Source: a virus
DNA: 56,160 bases
Strand: one strand, 5' to 3'
IMG/VR virus record: IMGVR_UViG_3300047550_001246
Location: 1 to 56,160 of that record
The position numbers were made by a program, and so were the translations under genes. Of this stretch, positions 26,090 through 34,158 are shown in pieces. How positions within the stretch are numbered: position 1 is the stretch's first letter; the number at the start of each line of letters is the position of its first letter. The notes below the pieces were generated by a model. The model saw only the letters and a program-made list of their open reading frames with translations. It searched no databases and was not told where the DNA came from.

Positions 26090-27499
26090 TCATTCTTCCA
26101 CGCCCCCGGAGGGCTTTGATTGTCGATCATTGATCATTACTCCCACTTCTTGCGTGACCTTTTCAACCACGCTATCCCACGGAGCGATCATGTTTTTCCT
26201 TGGAAAAATCCTTACGCTCGGGTACCAGGCACTACGATCGCCCCTTACGTTGCCCCAGTACCAAAGCTTGTTTGCATCCATCAACAACACCGGAACACCT
26301 AACGCACCTGCTAGGTGCACCGTCGAACTACTAATGGCTACGATCACATCACACAATTTGCAAAGCGCAGCCAAGCCTTCAAAGTCATTACTTAGATTTA
26401 CCGAAGAGGTCTGGATGTTTACTCCATTCTTCTGATTAAAATAATCAACTGCCTTCTTGTCGCTGCCGTATTGCAGGTTGATTAGATTCACATCTAACTG
26501 CATGACAGATAACAACCGCTCGAGATCAATACTCTTGTGTGGCCCGATCTTCGGGGCTGCACTAACCCACGACAGACCTACCGTCAGTTTGTTCAGATCA
26601 AGGTCAAGTTCCTTGCGGTACTTCTCCACCAGCTCCGGGTCAGCCTTCAAATACTTCCGGGCAGCGTAGTACTCAATGTCATCCAAGCTCTTGATAAACG
26701 ATCTGCCAATGCTTGCAAACGGAATCTGCGAGGTATGCAAATCAGATTTAACTTGATCAATGCTCGACATGAAGTTCACATCCGGCATCGAGCGACTGAA
26801 TAGCGAGATCAGTCTCGGGTCAACCATCGCCGTCACATAATCTGCTCGCTTGCGAATCGACGGGATCAACGATCCGTAAATAATCATGTCACCGATGCCC
26901 TGCTCGCCCCACACAAGCACGGACTTGTGCTCGCTATCGAGCGACCATTGCGGCTTCTGCGTTACAAGACGACGGCTCTTGAATCGATTGCTGTTCCATC
27001 TCTTTTCATACAAAGGCCAGCCCGTCTCGAAGTCGTTTAATTGCAGAGCAAGCAATCCCAAAATCCAATTTGAATTCGCATCGTCTGGTGAAAGTTCGTT
27101 GGCCTTCAAGAAGTCTTGCTTCGCCAGATCCCACCGTCGCATCTCCCAATTCGCAGCCCCTCGCTGCACATAAGCCAGCGTGTAGTCGGGCTTCATCTGC
27201 GTGACTTTAGTAAAGTCTTCGATGGCCTCGTCGTACTTTTGCTGCTCTGATTTGACAACACCACGATTGACGATGTCTTCAAACGTCAGCGCGCCACGAC
27301 GCTCAGCGGCATCATAATACTGCTCCGCTTCTGCAAATTTTCGCTCAATCTGAAGCAACCGCGCCTTGGCACGATACGCAACAATGTCTTTTGGATTAAG
27401 CGAGATCGCATAGTTGCAAAGGTCCATGGCTTCAGCGTATTTGCCCGCCTGAAACTTAGCTTCGATTTGCTGAATTGCACGTTGATGTTTGGTAATCAT
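26090..27499 (-). CDS. TPR-containing glycosyltransferase
   Basis: 469 aa. Residues ~1-150 carry four to five TPR repeats (AGKYAEAMDLCNYAISLNPK; EAEQYYDAAERRGAL; YDEAIEDFTKVTQMKPDYTL). The C-terminal half has the GT9/SPINDLY-like pattern: VLVWGEQGIGDMIIYGSLIP, VGLSWVSAAPKIG, DVIVAISSSTVHLAGALGVP, then YWGNVRGDRSAWYPSVRIF. Such enzymes transfer sugars to proteins or glycans. It follows another glycosyltransferase with ATGA overlap (27496-27499), which also fixes the start at 27499. Target (virion, host surface or host protein) unknown. Confidence 0.85.
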   Translation of the reverse strand: MITKHQRAIQQIEAKFQAGKYAEAMDLCNYAISLNPKDIVAYRAKARLLQIERKFAEAEQYYDAAERRGALTFEDIVNRGVVKSEQQKYDEAIEDFTKVTQMKPDYTLAYVQRGAANWEMRRWDLAKQDFLKANELSPDDANSNWILGLLALQLNDFETGWPLYEKRWNSNRFKSRRLVTQKPQWSLDSEHKSVLVWGEQGIGDMIIYGSLIPSIRKRADYVTAMVDPRLISLFSRSMPDVNFMSSIDQVKSDLHTSQIPFASIGRSFIKSLDDIEYYAARKYLKADPELVEKYRKELDLDLNKLTVGLSWVSAAPKIGPHKSIDLERLLSVMQLDVNLINLQYGSDKKAVDYFNQKNGVNIQTSSVNLSNDFEGLAALCKLCDVIVAISSSTVHLAGALGVPVLLMDANKLWYWGNVRGDRSAWYPSVRIFPRKNMIAPWDSVVEKVTQEVGVMINDRQSKPSGGVEE

Positions 27500-28167
27500 A
27501 TTGTTGATGCCACCGCCATCCATTCACGACCGTAGTCCACATCGCACCAGTCCTTAAACCAAGGACCTCCGCGTGTGAAATGCACGGCGATGGGATCTGG
27601 CTCGTCCTTGCGGGTGTACCACCCTTCCAGATAGTTGTATGCGATCGGAAGCTCACCGATCACATCGTCCGTTAACCACTCAAACCTATGAAGATACATC
27701 CCCGTCGCGACGTTGACCACCTCTGGCGTAAGTTTCTTAACTTGTTCATGCTCACAGTTGATGAACATGAAACTCGACCAGTTCTTACGGGGATATTGAT
27801 GCTGCGCGCGATGATCCATTTTAGTCGTTTCGGTAGGCCGGTAGTCGTGCTTTACAAGCATGCACGCCTTTGCCCGGTCGGCGTAGCCAAGCAGTCCCGC
27901 GATGTCCCGCCGGAAAAGAAAATCGCAGTCGCAAAACACGGCCCAGCCGGTATACCCCGCGAGGTATGGAGTCAGAAACCGCGTGAAGCTGAACTCCGTA
28001 GACGAGAGCGGGTCGATGCCACGCCAATAAATACCCTGCTCACGCAGATCGCTTTGCTTTATCGGAACGATGTCGAGCGGGATTGAACTCGTCAACTCGA
28101 GCGATCGCTTGCATACTTGGTACGCCACATCTTCGCGACTGTCGTAGCCGATAAATACTTTAAGCAT
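27496..28167 (-). CDS. Glycosyltransferase, GT-A-like, with DxD motif
   Basis: 223 aa. The start MLKVFIGYDSRED and FCDCDFLFRRDIAGLL (DxD-type metal site) fit GT-A nucleotide-sugar transferases; HFTRGGPWFKDW near the end is a family-type acceptor-site segment. The start at 28167 overlaps the previous stop by 8 bases, with GAGG upstream. It forms a three-gene glycosyltransferase set with its neighbours. Confidence 0.8.
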   Translation of the reverse strand: MLKVFIGYDSREDVAYQVCKRSLELTSSIPLDIVPIKQSDLREQGIYWRGIDPLSSTEFSFTRFLTPYLAGYTGWAVFCDCDFLFRRDIAGLLGYADRAKACMLVKHDYRPTETTKMDHRAQHQYPRKNWSSFMFINCEHEQVKKLTPEVVNVATGMYLHRFEWLTDDVIGELPIAYNYLEGWYTRKDEPDPIAVHFTRGGPWFKDWCDVDYGREWMAVASTI

Positions 28168-28831
28168 TGAGGAAAGCCTCTTTGCGGGCTGGACCCTTGT
28201 AGTGGAGTATTCGGGGAACATCTCCGTCAACAACACGGTCTGGGAGACAGGCATATTCTTTCTCCTCCATCTCGCCCACTAGTTCGGGGTAGAGCATGTG
28301 CGAGTACACCTTGAGGGCTTCTTGATCGCCATACCATTTGCGAAGCGGCTCTTCCATGAACCCCATTAGAATCGCCATCCCCTTCCACGCATGGTAGTTC
28401 TTCGTAATCGTCATGCACCCAAGGTACGGGTACAACGTACCCAGCGGAATGCCGTGGTACTTCTTGAAGATCCCGTCCCGTTGCAGTCCGTTGAATCCAG
28501 CGTCGCGATCGAACGATCGACGGCAGAACACGACCTCTCGCTCGCCCAGAATCGCAGCCGGATCTACGGGTAAAACAAACAGCATGTCCGTGTCAATGTA
28601 GGCAGAGGGCTGCGTGATCCGCGCTTGCGCGAATGCTTTCGTTCGCCAGTACATCAACTCTTCGTAGTTACCCTGCGAGTACTTGTACTGATCCACGCCA
28701 GGTATTTCGGGTGTCGCATCATCCGTGCACATGGTGACATGCGCGTCGGGCATCACCGCTTTGAGCGATGCCACCATCTTCGTCGGGAACGATACGTCAG
28801 CCCCAACGTGAAAGAATACAAATCGACTCAC
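28160..28831 (-). CDS. Glycosyltransferase-like protein with DTD motif
   Basis: 223 aa, same length as its neighbour but little sequence similarity. AYIDTDMLFVLPVDPA contains DxD in a GT-A context; preceding VTMCTDDATPEIPGVDQY and following EVVFCRRSFDRDAGFNG are consistent with nucleotide-sugar binding. ILHYKGPARKEAF near the C-terminus is like the GT8 C-terminal His. It overlaps both neighbours. Confidence 0.75.
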   Translation of the reverse strand: MSRFVFFHVGADVSFPTKMVASLKAVMPDAHVTMCTDDATPEIPGVDQYKYSQGNYEELMYWRTKAFAQARITQPSAYIDTDMLFVLPVDPAAILGEREVVFCRRSFDRDAGFNGLQRDGIFKKYHGIPLGTLYPYLGCMTITKNYHAWKGMAILMGFMEEPLRKWYGDQEALKVYSHMLYPELVGEMEEKEYACLPDRVVDGDVPRILHYKGPARKEAFLNA

Positions 28832-29013
28832 TCTTCCGTCCTCACTTGAATCATGGCGTCGGCAACCTTGTACGCATCGCGTGCAAGTTGCCAGACGTTC
28901 GGGTGCGATCCCTCTACGCTGCCGGAAAGCATGCCCTGCATGGCTGCGGTTGCGAAGTAATCACGCAACTCCATGCCGTATGCTGCCCTGTCTTCTTCTC
29001 TCTTAGCCATCAT
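28828..29013 (-). CDS. Hypothetical protein, 61 aa
   Basis: Helical, soluble (MELRDYFATAAMQGMLSGSV; WQLARDAYKVADAMIQ). This short pattern resembles small phage proteins of the RDYFAAAALQG type. ATGA overlaps at both ends. A second ATG at 29010 has better spacing to GGAGG. Confidence 0.65.
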   Translation of the reverse strand: MMAKREEDRAAYGMELRDYFATAAMQGMLSGSVEGSHPNVWQLARDAYKVADAMIQVRTEE

Positions 29014-29339
29014 TCCTCCAGAGGATCTTTAAGCATGACCGTCGTTGCCGTTGCAGGTGCGACGGAATATTTGTTAAGCACATCGACGCATCTGTTAATC
29101 GTCTGTTCGCGGATCAGCACCGCTAGTTTGCAGATGATCTGCGCGTTGTTCTTTTTTGCGATCGGTCCGGCGGCATCAAACTCACGCGCCGTCTTCTCAA
29201 CAAACGCCCAATCAAAGTAGTCCAGCTTTCCCTCTGGACCGATCTTGCACCACGTTTCTTCACCTGTCTTGGTCGTAGTCGGATTCTCAAGGTAATCAAA
29301 CTCTTTTTCCTGCTTTGATTCCTCATTCGTGTCGCTCAT
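29010..29339 (-). CDS. Hypothetical protein, 109 aa
   Basis: Acidic, soluble, no TM. Segments EETWCKIGPEGKLDYFDWAF and IAKKNNAQIICKLAVLIREQ are well-formed but not recognised. It lies between a methyltransferase and the glycosyltransferase set with 4-base overlaps at both ends. Confidence 0.6.
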   Translation of the reverse strand: MSDTNEESKQEKEFDYLENPTTTKTGEETWCKIGPEGKLDYFDWAFVEKTAREFDAAGPIAKKNNAQIICKLAVLIREQTINRCVDVLNKYSVAPATATTVMLKDPLEE

Positions 29340-30112
29340 AACTTCACCATCACTCCTTGTCCGGTTGGTAACTCTAAAATCTTCTCTGGCTTGTCTTGCA
29401 AAAACTTCTGGTGCGAAAGCCCAGACTCTTGATATCGAGCAAACCCATAGTCATCGAACACCATGATCGCACCCTTCGACATGCGCTCGTACACCTCTGG
29501 CATGACATGCGCTTCGGCTTCGTGTCCGTTCAAGTCTAGGTGCGCGAAACAAATTTCATCGGGTAACTTGTGCGGAATGGTTTCAAATACGCTGCCCTCG
29601 CAGATCACGGGGCAGTACTTACGCATGCGTCGCTCGACTTTTTTCGCAAGGTCGGGTCCGTGCAGGTTCTTCTTGTGATCACCATCCGGGGCATCGAAGT
29701 AATCGTACAAGTACAGGTTCTTCCCCCAGATCAGCGGCTCGTTGTAGTTGCAGAAGACCGCCGTGCTCTTCGCCTCGTAGCATCCAATGTCAACGATGTC
29801 GCCATCGATGTGCGCTGCCTGTGAGAGTGCCCAGCACAAGTTATGTATGCGCCAGGATCGAGCGCGCAGTAGGACATCCTCCTCGAACTCACGCATCGCT
29901 TCGACGAACTTCGGATCGCGCATCCAGAATAGGCTGCGGAACCAGATGAAGATGTCATCGTGGATCGTGAACGGAATGTCGCCTTTGTGCATGAGCTCTG
30001 CCATCTTCGAGATGGCAGCGATGAATTCAGATCGATCGCTTTCGGTCTGAAACATCTGCGCGTAGTCTTTGTTCGCAAACATCAGCACAGGTTGAACGTA
30101 GGAGTTCGTCAC
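29336..30112 (-). CDS. TylF/MycF-type methyltransferase
   Basis: 258 aa. GDIVDIGCYEAKSTAVFC is the SAM-binding motif I of the TylF/MycF group of sugar O-methyltransferases. Other matching segments are LYLYDYFDAP, FAHLDLNGHEAEAHVMPEVY and IMVFDDYGFARY (metal/acid site). With the adjacent glycosyltransferases this suggests addition and methylation of a sugar. Overlaps both neighbours by 4 bases. Confidence 0.8.
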   Translation of the reverse strand: MTNSYVQPVLMFANKDYAQMFQTESDRSEFIAAISKMAELMHKGDIPFTIHDDIFIWFRSLFWMRDPKFVEAMREFEEDVLLRARSWRIHNLCWALSQAAHIDGDIVDIGCYEAKSTAVFCNYNEPLIWGKNLYLYDYFDAPDGDHKKNLHGPDLAKKVERRMRKYCPVICEGSVFETIPHKLPDEICFAHLDLNGHEAEAHVMPEVYERMSKGAIMVFDDYGFARYQESGLSHQKFLQDKPEKILELPTGQGVMVKL

Positions 30113-30321
30113 AATTTAACTCCGTAATACCGACCTACTAATTTGAATGCCTCGATATGCTTTTTGAGTTCAGCCAAGTCCTCGTCTTTCTTGAGACTAA
30201 AAATGGCGATGCCTTTGCCAGCCTTTCGCGCTTTGTAGTCCGCCTCCAAGAGTTCCAACGTGCGCTTCAATTCCGCAGCAGCGATCTCTTCCAGAAGATC
30301 AGAACTAATTTCAATTTTCAC
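30109..30321 (-). CDS. Hypothetical coiled-coil protein, 70 aa
   Basis: Predicted all-helical (SSDLLEEIAAAELKRTLELL; FSLKKDEDLAELKKHIEAF). I prefer GTG 30321, which overlaps the previous stop (GTGA) and has GGGGAG upstream; ATG 30336 is the alternative. Family not recognised. Confidence 0.55.
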   Translation of the reverse strand: MKIEISSDLLEEIAAAELKRTLELLEADYKARKAGKGIAIFSLKKDEDLAELKKHIEAFKLVGRYYGVKL

Positions 30322-30896
30322 TCCAATGCTCCCCATTGATCTGCCATTGCGGCTGCGATCCCTGCGTAAGTTTCGCTCCGCTTCTTCCATCGGTCGGGTG
30401 ACGGGGCCATCTTGTGAATGCGCGCCTCACGGCCCTCAACAATCTGCGTCGGCTTCAAGAGCGGCAGGTTCTTCAACCAGAGGCACGTTGCTTTTGTCTC
30501 GCCATGCCCAAACTGCCACGGCTGAATGATCTGGTCGGGCTTTCGGATGCGCGATGAAATGATACTGACGGGATTCTCCAGAGCGATGCGCGGGATCGAG
30601 CTATCAAGCAGGAACCGCACGAACTCGAGGGCTTCGGCTTGCTCTGCTTGCTTTTCCTTGAACCACCTCGCCCCGCTCACGGCAAGGTGGGTGCAGGGCG
30701 GGTGTGCAATCATCAAGTCCCAGAGCGGGATCGCCCACGGTTTGTCCCGTCCAAGCACGTTTCGCACATCTTCTTGGTAGTGGTGCTCGCTGCCATCATC
30801 GGCGGGGAGTAGATCGCATGACCACGCATCATGCCCGCGCTCACGAAATGCCCTACGCACCACGCCAGAGTACTCGCATGCAACTAAAACGCGCAT
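30318..30896 (-). CDS. Cytosine methyltransferase-like protein (short)
   Basis: 192 aa. Motif I-like MRVLVACEYSGVVRRAFRER, motif IV IAHPPCTHLAVSGARWF (catalytic Cys in PPCT) and ALENPVSII (ENV-like motif VI) identify a C5-cytosine methyltransferase relative. It is half the usual length, with no visible target recognition domain. It might be a protein that methylates a degenerate site, or another SAM enzyme. Starts at an overlapping TGATG. Confidence 0.75.
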   Translation of the reverse strand: MRVLVACEYSGVVRRAFRERGHDAWSCDLLPADDGSEHHYQEDVRNVLGRDKPWAIPLWDLMIAHPPCTHLAVSGARWFKEKQAEQAEALEFVRFLLDSSIPRIALENPVSIISSRIRKPDQIIQPWQFGHGETKATCLWLKNLPLLKPTQIVEGREARIHKMAPSPDRWKKRSETYAGIAAAMADQWGALE

Positions 30897-31063
30897 CAGA
30901 TAAACGCGCCCACGAACACGCCCGTTACGAACGCAACGATGCAGAGCAGAATCTCCGCAATCATCGTGGCGGATCGCTGCCTGTTGTACTCTTGATCGAG
31001 GTATTCGATCTGATCACGCAGTTGTCTAATCTCTGCGCGCAATCGGTCTTGCGAATACTCCAT
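30896..31063 (-). CDS. Small membrane protein, 55 aa
   Basis: A charged helical N-terminus (DRLRAEIRQLRDQIEYLDQE) is followed by one membrane segment (MIAEILLCIVAFVTGVFVGA). The start at 31063 overlaps the previous TGA (TGATG). Could be an early host membrane effector; no family recognised. Confidence 0.65.
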   Translation of the reverse strand: MEYSQDRLRAEIRQLRDQIEYLDQEYNRQRSATMIAEILLCIVAFVTGVFVGAFI

Positions 31064-31194
31064 CACCAGTAATCCCCATACTTGCAGTCGGTCTGCTTGC
31101 CACGCGAGCATCGGTAGTTGGGCGGCGGAACCCATGCCCAATCAAGGTGCGCGTTGTACTTCCACAGTTTGATCAATCTTTTTAACCAGTTCAT
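31063..31194 (-). CDS. Hypothetical protein, 43 aa
   Basis: Basic and Trp rich (MNWLKRLIKLWKYNAHLDWA), with two Cys near the end. The start lies 5 bases after the stop of the 31200-31556 gene and inside the out-of-frame ORF at 31142-31345. Too short for a family call. Confidence 0.45.
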   Translation of the reverse strand: MNWLKRLIKLWKYNAHLDWAWVPPPNYRCSRGKQTDCKYGDYW

Positions 31195-31345
31195 CGGGGT
31201 CAGTCCTCGCGAGTTCGATTTCGAGTAAGCGTATCTCTCTCTGCTTTTCGCAGATTCGCTGCCATATAAGTTCGACTTTCTTGAGGGGGCGATCGCCACC
31301 TCCCAACCGTCCATCTTCCGGTACGTCTGCCTTCTTCGACTGCAT
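31142..31345 (-). CDS. Overlapping small helical protein, 67 aa
   Basis: GAGGAA lies 8 bases upstream of the ATG, and the product is a charged helix (WQRICEKQREIRLLEIELAR). It overlaps the 31200-31556 frame by 146 bases and the 43-aa gene by 53. The protein composition looks natural, whereas the overlapped C-terminus of the other frame is Arg/Thr/Ser rich. Either nested translation or a sequence frameshift explains this. Confidence 0.45.
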   Translation of the reverse strand: MQSKKADVPEDGRLGGGDRPLKKVELIWQRICEKQREIRLLEIELARTDPDELVKKIDQTVEVQRAP

Positions 31346-31556
31346 CTTTTAATTCCTCAATCAATCGTCGCGCATGCAAGAGGCGCATTCGTTCGCGCTT
31401 GCGCTCCATCCACTTTATGATTTCATCAGGATGCGCCTTCCTGTGGGTACGCATCTTCATAAAGTTGCACTTGCCCTTGTGCTCCGTGTGACAGGTCGGA
31501 CAGATGGAGACTTTCTTCCTTGATAGTCCCCACCGCTCCCGAAAATCATGCGTCAT
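31200..31556 (-). CDS. Small zinc-binding-like protein, 118 aa
   Basis: Starts MTHDFRERWGL with SICPTCHTEHKGKCNF, a CPxCHxxH/C cluster that may hold zinc. Middle is basic helical (IIKWMERKRERMRLLHARRL). The last ~50 residues overlap another ORF and look less natural. Starts inside the previous stop (ATGA at 31553). Confidence 0.5.
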   Translation of the reverse strand: MTHDFRERWGLSRKKVSICPTCHTEHKGKCNFMKMRTHRKAHPDEIIKWMERKRERMRLLHARRLIEELKDAVEEGRRTGRWTVGRWRSPPQESRTYMAANLRKAERDTLTRNRTRED

Positions 31557-31906
31557 TCGTAAGACAACTCCCATTGACGCGCGAGTTCGTCCTCGTGCGC
31601 GTTCATGTCACGCACATACTGAATGGCATCTTCAACGTGAATCAGCGCGTCAATCGACTTGCCACCCACGTTCCAGTATTGAACTTGATCGAGCGGAATG
31701 TCCGCGCATTTCCAGTCGTACACCGTCGCCACAACATCGCGCTCCGGTCCATCAAACAAGATGACCCATTCCGCGCGCGTCTTGCCGTCCGCTGATGCCT
31801 GTAGCGGATTCCCAAACGCCTGTCGCAGCTCGTCGTACGATGCCTTCAGCACCCCAACGAAACATGTCCCATTCGCTACGCGAAAGTTATCCATCACTTG
31901 ATACAT
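31553..31906 (-). CDS. Hypothetical protein, 117 aa
   Basis: ATG 31906 follows AGGAGAG by 8 bases. Segments: FRVANGTCFVGVLKASYDEL (beta-alpha) and AEWVILFDGPERDVVATVYDWK, then HVEDAIQYVRDMNAHED. This small alpha/beta protein resembles phage early proteins that bind DNA or a host factor, but no family is certain. The preceding 109 bases (31907-32015) hold no gene. Confidence 0.6.
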   Translation of the reverse strand: MYQVMDNFRVANGTCFVGVLKASYDELRQAFGNPLQASADGKTRAEWVILFDGPERDVVATVYDWKCADIPLDQVQYWNVGGKSIDALIHVEDAIQYVRDMNAHEDELARQWELSYE

Positions 31907-32015
31907 GTGCTCTCTCCTATGTAAGTGAGCAGACCCATTCATCATACCCAATCGGCTTGTACACTCAACACAATTTTGTTGCGCTGCCTTGGTTGTCCAC
32001 CCTGCGGTCAGCGCG

Positions 32016-32642
32016 TTACTGCGCCGTCAACATCAGTATCGACTGCGGAACCATGAGCGCGGTCTTTCCGTTCGGTCTTGGGTAAACCAGGAAGTGCGTG
32101 TTCCCCATCGCAGCCATCAAGAGGGATGCGTTCGCGACCCCCTTCTCAACGCCTTCGAAGTCATCCAGGACGATCAGCGGAGCGGTGCTCAAGCGCATCA
32201 TCAACTCGACGTCGGGCTGCGTAATCCGCCCGTCGATGTAGAACAGATCGACCTTGACCTTTTGATTCGCCAGCTCTTGAAACATCGCGGTCGATGTGGT
32301 CTTCGGGAATTGCTTGATCTCAACCCCGTATGTATTCCCAATGTCGATGTCGTTCGATGCATCGCAGGTGTATATCTTCCCCTTCCGCATGCCCGTCGCT
32401 AATGCTCTGGTAGAGCGTCCGATGTACGTCCCCACCTCCGCAATGACAGAGGGTGCAAAGTACTCCGCAATCGTTCGTAGTTCCGCAGCATCCTGCGGGC
32501 TGATCGATCCGGTCTGGTAGTCGGCTTGCTTGAGGAGCGGACCCTCATCCATCACGTTGTAATGTTCGCGCAGCCCGTTCGGAGCAATCGCCTCCCACAC
32601 CGCGCGCGAGAACACCATCCGGTTAATCTTGAGCGGGTTCAT
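32016..32642 (-). CDS. Class I SAM methyltransferase
   Basis: 208 aa. Motif I VIAEVGTYIGRSTRALATG, then DLFYIDGRI and APLIVLDDFEGVEKG (motif IV/metal acid) match the O-methyltransferase/CmcI-like group. It starts with an ATGA overlap (32639-32642). With 29336-30112 the operon has two such enzymes around the glycosyltransferase cassette. Substrate unknown. Confidence 0.75.
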   Translation of the reverse strand: MNPLKINRMVFSRAVWEAIAPNGLREHYNVMDEGPLLKQADYQTGSISPQDAAELRTIAEYFAPSVIAEVGTYIGRSTRALATGMRKGKIYTCDASNDIDIGNTYGVEIKQFPKTTSTAMFQELANQKVKVDLFYIDGRITQPDVELMMRLSTAPLIVLDDFEGVEKGVANASLLMAAMGNTHFLVYPRPNGKTALMVPQSILMLTAQ

Positions 32643-32809
32643 GCGACCTCCCGCACGTTGATGGTTTCCTCGTCGTACCTCTCGCGCTCGTCGGTGCAGG
32701 TGACATCAAAGTCACCGTGCGCTTCGACGATAGCCTCCTGCTCGTCTTGTGCCTCGACTCTGATGGTCTTGATGACCGTGGCACGAATCGTAATGTCGTA
32801 GGTTTTCAT
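32639..32809 (-). CDS. Small conserved phage protein, 56 aa
   Basis: MKTYDITIRATVIKTIRVEA then DEQEAIVEAHGDFDV: two beta strands and an acidic helix, as in many small phage early proteins. The stop overlaps the methyltransferase start as ATGA. A relative with the same MKTY(D/N) start is encoded at 32979-33125, suggesting a duplicated pair. Confidence 0.6.
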   Translation of the reverse strand: MKTYDITIRATVIKTIRVEAQDEQEAIVEAHGDFDVTCTDERERYDEETINVREVA

Positions 32810-32982
32810 GCGATTGCGACCTCCACTTCCTTGACTTTGGCTAGGGCTGCACGTTGGTTGCTTGCATCGAGTCCTGCGGCTTCAAGGATTTCGGCGGCTT
32901 CCCACAAGGATTCCTCCAACTTACAGATGCAAACCTGCAACTCCAATACATACCCTCGCTTTATCACGATCATGTCGTTCAT
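32806..32982 (-). CDS. Hypothetical protein, 58 aa
   Basis: Helical (VLELQVCICKLEESLWEAA; NQRAALAKVKEVEVAIA). ATGA overlaps at both ends fix start and stop. No family recognised. Confidence 0.55.
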   Translation of the reverse strand: MNDMIVIKRGYVLELQVCICKLEESLWEAAEILEAAGLDASNQRAALAKVKEVEVAIA

Positions 32983-33125
32983 GCTGCCTCCTGCTCTTTG
33001 AAATCAAACGGCGTTACGTCTTTGTCACGTACGCAGTCTGCTAGGTACTCCAATAATTTGTAGTACGCATCTTCGTCATCTTCGGCTTCAATTAAAAAAT
33101 CGCAATTCACGTTGTAGGTTTTCAT
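32979..33125 (-). CDS. Small acidic protein, 48 aa
   Basis: MKTYNVNCDFLIEAEDDEDA followed by a helix (YYKLLEYLADCVRDK). The same MKTY start as the 56-aa gene at 32639-32809. ATGA overlaps at both ends. Function unknown. Confidence 0.55.
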   Translation of the reverse strand: MKTYNVNCDFLIEAEDDEDAYYKLLEYLADCVRDKDVTPFDFKEQEAA

Positions 33126-33592
33126 GCAACCTCCCGAAAAATCCGCACGGCCTCGTCAATCGGCAGCGCATTGAGCACCGTCCGTCCCTCGCGCAGCCTG
33201 TGAGCGATGTAGTCCGCTCGCGTGTCCGCGCTCTTGATCGCGGTCGTCTGCCAGAGTTTGCCGTCCTTCAAGTACACCACCTTGTTACGCATGATCCGCT
33301 GCAATTGCTTGCGCGAGAGATGCTCGCTTAAGATTTCCTGCACCAGCGACTCTGCGCTCTGCGAGAACTCGTGCGTCTTGCCGTCCCACTCGTAGGTGCT
33401 AGGCGGCAGGGTCTTCGCGTAAGCATTCAGTTCATCCTCTGCTGAGTGATCGGAGAATCGATCCGCACCACCGTAGCCCTCGTTGCTCACCGTCCCACGC
33501 GCTTTGCCGTTGATGTAGAGCGAAGCCTCGAAACATTGTGTCTCTTGAGACGCGAATGCGGCATGCTTGATGTTCTTCAGTTCAATCTTCAT
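33122..33592 (-). CDS. Conserved phage protein, 156 aa
   Basis: Segments FEASLYINGKARGTVSNEGY and SLVQEILSEHLSRKQLQRIM with KVVYLKDGKLWQTT look like a well-formed alpha/beta protein found in several phage early regions. No catalytic motif identified. It is coupled to its neighbours by ATGA overlaps. Confidence 0.6.
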   Translation of the reverse strand: MKIELKNIKHAAFASQETQCFEASLYINGKARGTVSNEGYGGADRFSDHSAEDELNAYAKTLPPSTYEWDGKTHEFSQSAESLVQEILSEHLSRKQLQRIMRNKVVYLKDGKLWQTTAIKSADTRADYIAHRLREGRTVLNALPIDEAVRIFREVA

Positions 33593-33792
33593 GTGTCTTG
33601 CTCCTCGTCTTCGGTTTCTTCAGTTTTCTCAATGTGCATGCTTCCGCATGCTGGACAGATATCGTCCTCGAACAGGGTGACCCATCGCCTCCCAATTCCG
33701 TAATCGATCATCTCGCGCTCGACAACACGCTCTGGTTCATCGAACTCGTGCGCGCAGGATTTGCATCGATAGTCGTACGTCAGATCACGCAT
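33589..33792 (-). CDS. Zinc-ribbon protein, FmdB-like, 67 aa
   Basis: YDYRCKSCAHEFDEPE and DDICPACGSMHIEK provide two CxxC pairs, the FmdB/zinc-ribbon pattern. The end is very acidic (KTEETEDEEQD). Likely a small nucleic-acid or protein-binding factor. ATGA overlap with its neighbour. Confidence 0.7.
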   Translation of the reverse strand: MRDLTYDYRCKSCAHEFDEPERVVEREMIDYGIGRRWVTLFEDDICPACGSMHIEKTEETEDEEQDT

Positions 33793-33973
33793 ACTGGCTC
33801 TCCTCTGTGAGGTTGTGCGTTGCCCAGCTTACGAATCGCCCCATCGATTCCCCGTATTCCATGCCATGCAAACTCGCGGCCTGTTTAAATGCGGATACCG
33901 GCTCCAGATCGGGGCTGCGATCCATCATCGTCAGCGCGTCTTCGTAAATCACAAAATAAAGTTGCTCGTTCAT
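33785..33973 (-). CDS. Hypothetical protein, 62 aa
   Basis: Soluble helical protein (LTMMDRSPDLEPVSAFKQA; SMGRFVSWATHNLTEESQY). Overlaps neighbours by 8 and 4 bases. No family recognised. Confidence 0.55.
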   Translation of the reverse strand: MNEQLYFVIYEDALTMMDRSPDLEPVSAFKQAASLHGMEYGESMGRFVSWATHNLTEESQYA

Positions 33974-34158
33974 AGCATCACCTTCTGCGCGCGCTTGCGC
34001 GCGTTGTTTTTCGCTGCCCGAATGTCATCCGCATGCATGCCCTCCGCGAGTTCCATCGCGAGATTTATCGCGCGTTCGGACTGCTCTTCAGTCGGTGCGG
34101 TGATCGCGAGAAAGAGCGCAAGGGTGAGTGCCTCGCGCGGGGTTTGGGGTGCTCTCAT
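33970..34158 (-). CDS. Hypothetical protein, 62 aa
   Basis: Starts TPREALTLALFLAITAPTEE, then ERAINLAMELAEG and a basic end (RAAKNNARKRAQK). Resembles small phage helical proteins with a hydrophobic first helix, possibly nucleic-acid binding through its basic tail. ATGA overlaps. Confidence 0.55.
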   Translation of the reverse strand: MRAPQTPREALTLALFLAITAPTEEQSERAINLAMELAEGMHADDIRAAKNNARKRAQKVML

